DNA of 7,552 nucleotides from an uncultured Eubacteriales bacterium (lineage in GTDB: Bacteria > Bacillota > Clostridia > Oscillospirales > Oscillospiraceae): NCBI GenBank assembly GCA_900554705.1, contig USIH01000106.1, positions 1 through 7,552 of the forward strand, in the 5' to 3' direction. Under the pieces are notes generated by a model. That model was not told the origin of the DNA. It saw only the letters and a list, made by a program, of their open reading frames with translations, and ran no database searches. The translations under genes and the position numbers were made by a program. This document shows positions 5,680-7,552 of this stretch, piece after piece (position 1 is the stretch's first letter; each line of letters starts with the position of its first letter).

Positions 5680-6810
5680 ATGAAGCAATGGATCTCCCTG
5701 CTGCTCACGGTGCTGCTGCTGTGCACGCCCGCAGCGGCGCTCGCGCAGCCATCAGAGGAGGAGCTGAGCATCGGCGCGCCGTCGGCGATCCTGATCGAGC
5801 GCGAGACCGGTACGGTGCTCTATGAGAAGAACGCCGACGAGCGCCTCTCCCCCGCGAGCGTGACGAAGATCATGACGCTGCTGCTCATCTTCGAGCAGCT
5901 TGACAGCGGCCGGCTCTCCACGGACACCGTGGTCACCGCCAGCGCCAACGCGTGCGCCATGGGCGGCAGCCAGATCTGGCTCAGGGAGGGAGAACAGATG
6001 ACCGTCGACGAGATGATCAAATGCATCGCCGTGAGCTCTGCCAATGACTGCGCCGTCGCCATGGCCGAGCATATCTGCGGCTCGGAGGCGGCCTTTACCA
6101 AGCGTATGAACGAGCGCGCGCAGGCACTCGGCATGGAAAACACACACTTTCTCAATTCCACCGGGCTGACCGACGACCCCGCGCACTACACGACCGCGCG
6201 GGACATTGCCGTCATGTCGCGCGCACTGCTGGCATACCCGCGCATCCGCGACTACACGACCATCTGGATGGACACCGTGCGCGACGGGCGTTTTGCGCTC
6301 GCAAACACCAACAAGCTCATCCACGGCTACCCCGGCGCGACCGGGCTGAAAACCGGCTACACAAAGCAGGCCATGCACTGCGTATCCGCCAGCGCCGAGC
6401 GTGACGGCGTGGAGTACATCGCCGTCGTGCTGCATGCCGAGAGCTCAGCCGCGCGCTTCCAGGACGCGCGGACGCTGCTCGACTATGCCTTCGCCAACTA
6501 TGCGCACTGCCCCATCGCGGCCGGCATCGTCATCCCGCCCGTGCGCGTGCGCTTCGCTGAGACCGACAGCGTGCAGCCGGTGCTCTCCGGCGCAGACACC
6601 ATCCTCGTGCGCAAGGACGCGGCAGCGCCGCAGTTTGACATTGCACTCGATGAAGACCTGTGCGCACCGCTGCCGCCGGGTGCACAAGTCGGCACCGTGA
6701 CCGTGACCGACAGCGACGGGAACACAACCATTGTCCCGCTCATCGTTCCCGACGGCGCTGCGCGCATCACGACGGCACATCTCTGGCTGCAGGTGCTGCG
6801 CGCGCTGTGA
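5680..6810 (+). CDS. Secreted D-alanyl-D-alanine carboxypeptidase (peptidase S11)
   Basis: A low-molecular-mass penicillin-binding protein of 376 aa that removes the terminal D-Ala from peptidoglycan stems outside the membrane, which limits cross-linking. The N-terminus is a clear signal peptide: Lys2, a Leu-rich core at 5-15, and probable cleavage after ALA22. The S11 motifs are all present: SVTK (Ser60 nucleophile, Lys63), SAN (120-122) and KTG (224-226), with the supporting NSTGL (159-163) and GATGLKTGYT. The region after about 285 fits the beta-rich PBP5 C-terminal domain. The last 20 residues (to LWLQVLRAL) are amphipathic and could be the membrane anchor. The size fits the DacF/DacA group. 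The reading frame is open far upstream, but ATG 5680 is the start that gives a signal peptide and has AGGGG 8 bases upstream. It is transcribed away from the peptidoglycan-synthase operon. No clear terminator separates it from the next gene. Confidence 0.94.
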   Translation: MKQWISLLLTVLLLCTPAAALAQPSEEELSIGAPSAILIERETGTVLYEKNADERLSPASVTKIMTLLLIFEQLDSGRLSTDTVVTASANACAMGGSQIWLREGEQMTVDEMIKCIAVSSANDCAVAMAEHICGSEAAFTKRMNERAQALGMENTHFLNSTGLTDDPAHYTTARDIAVMSRALLAYPRIRDYTTIWMDTVRDGRFALANTNKLIHGYPGATGLKTGYTKQAMHCVSASAERDGVEYIAVVLHAESSAARFQDARTLLDYAFANYAHCPIAAGIVIPPVRVRFAETDSVQPVLSGADTILVRKDAAAPQFDIALDEDLCAPLPPGAQVGTVTVTDSDGNTTIVPLIVPDGAARITTAHLWLQVLRAL

Positions 6811-6824
6811 GCAGCAGATAACGG

Positions 6825-6852
6825 TTGCGAAATCCGGATTATCGTGTATACT
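6825..6852 (+). promoter_or_regulatory. Promoter of glucose-6-phosphate isomerase with palindromic spacer
   Basis: TTGCGA (6825-6830) and TATACT (6847-6852) are separated by 16 bases. Ten of those spacer bases, 6831-6840, form the perfect palindrome AATCCGGATT, a possible operator. Transcription would begin near 6859. That leaves a 25-base leader containing AAGGG for ATG 6884, and leaves almost no leader for the in-frame ATG at 6866. Confidence 0.6.
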
Positions 6853-6883
6853 GGAGATAACCTTTATGAGAGAAGGGATCGCT

Positions 6884-7552
6884 ATGATCAAAGTAGACCT
6901 TTCCGGCGCTGCCGGATTTTTTGACCCCGCGGGGCCGGATTATGCGGCCGCTGCACGGGCGCACCGCGCCCTGCTCGAGCACTCGGGCGCCGGCGCGGAA
7001 TTCACCGGCTGGCTCGACCTGCCGGGACGCATCCAGAATGGTGAGCTCAAGCAGATACTCACCGCCGCCTCACGCATCCGGGGCCGTGCGCAGGCGCTGG
7101 TCGTCGTGGGCATCGGCGGGTCGTATCTCGGCGCAAAGGGCGCCGTGGAGCTGCTGCGGCCGCACCCGCAGCCCGGCGACCCGAAGATCCTCTTCGCCGG
7201 AAACTCCCTGTCGCCGGACGCGCTGATGCACCTGCTCGAGGAGCTGGGCGATCTGGATTTTGACATCAACGTCGTGTCCAAGTCCGGCACAACACTTGAG
7301 CCCGCGCTCGCATTCCGGATGTTCCGCGGTCTGCTGGAGGCAAAGTACGGCACGGAGAAGGCCAAAAAGCACATCTTCGCCACGACGGACGCCCACCGCG
7401 GCGTGCTCAAGCAGATGGCCGATGAAGAGGGCTGGGAGACGTTCGTCGTGCCCGACGACGTCGGCGGGCGCTACAGTGTGCTGTCCGCTGTCGGCCTTCT
7501 GCCGATGGCCGCTGCCGGCATCGATGTGCAGACCGTGATCGGCGAGGCGATC
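6884..7552 (+). CDS. pgi: Glucose-6-phosphate isomerase, 5' part (runs off the window)
   Basis: The open frame continues to the last base, giving the first 223 residues of an enzyme usually about 450 aa in Firmicutes. It interconverts glucose 6-phosphate and fructose 6-phosphate in the cytoplasm, feeding glycolysis and, via fructose 6-phosphate, amino-sugar precursors of the cell wall. Sugar isomerase (SIS) fold motifs are GIGGSYLGAK (76-85) and the phosphate-binding SKSGTTLEP (132-140). DVGGRYSVLSAVGLLP (192-207) matches the family signature around the active-site Arg. Catalytic Glu and His residues expected later lie outside the window. ATG 6884, with AAGGG 6 bases upstream, is preferred because the predicted transcript starts near 6859. 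The in-frame ATG at 6866 would add six residues and has GGAG 9 bases upstream, but that site would lie before the transcription start. Confidence 0.95.
   Translation, partial: MIKVDLSGAAGFFDPAGPDYAAAARAHRALLEHSGAGAEFTGWLDLPGRIQNGELKQILTAASRIRGRAQALVVVGIGGSYLGAKGAVELLRPHPQPGDPKILFAGNSLSPDALMHLLEELGDLDFDINVVSKSGTTLEPALAFRMFRGLLEAKYGTEKAKKHIFATTDAHRGVLKQMADEEGWETFVVPDDVGGRYSVLSAVGLLPMAAAGIDVQTVIGEAI

Overview
This window reads as a chromosomal segment from a Gram-positive, fairly GC-rich member of the Clostridia. An Oscillospiraceae/Ruminococcaceae-type gut anaerobe is my best guess, inferred from codon and base composition, strong AGGAGG-type ribosome binding sites, sigma-A-like promoters, and a cell-wall gene set built around an FHA/FtsW fusion. 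I see no replication origin, CRISPR array or complete transposon.

Left accessory edge (about 1-790): this part is AT-rich, unlike the rest. Two 60-base stretches (361-420 and 601-660) contain 18 and 16 G/C bases, against 43 in 1741-1800. It holds an orphan transglutaminase-like protein gene (minus strand, 216-719) with its own extended -10 promoter. Three G-rich direct repeats (93-147) plus an inverted copy resemble the end of an insertion sequence. A perfect palindromic hairpin (16-57) is an exact 40-base copy of the terminator behind the neighbouring tRNA, and an inverted half-copy lies at 66-83. The tRNA terminator repeat therefore flanks the AT-rich gene on both sides, which looks like a small insertion next to a tRNA.

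tRNA unit (789-982): a tRNA-Ser(GGA) gene on the minus strand with an encoded CCA end, a near-consensus promoter (TTGACA-17-TATGAT), a short leader containing an 8-bp hairpin, and a strong rho-independent terminator.

Cell-envelope operon (5510 down to 1001, minus strand): a TTGACG-17-TAAAAT promoter drives an AI-2E/PerM-family membrane protein. Next comes a protein joining a cytoplasmic FHA (phosphothreonine-binding) domain to a full FtsW/RodA/SpoVE (SEDS) glycosyltransferase, then a class B penicillin-binding protein (transpeptidase). The last two overlap by 8 bases. SEDS proteins polymerise glycan strands and class B PBPs cross-link them, so the pair should form one peptidoglycan synthase. 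The FHA domain suggests control by a Ser/Thr protein kinase not encoded here.

Right side (5680-7552, plus strand): a divergently transcribed, secreted D-alanyl-D-alanine carboxypeptidase (peptidase S11), then glucose-6-phosphate isomerase with its own promoter, which runs off the window end. Four of the six protein genes concern the envelope or membrane. Only the left edge looks accessory.
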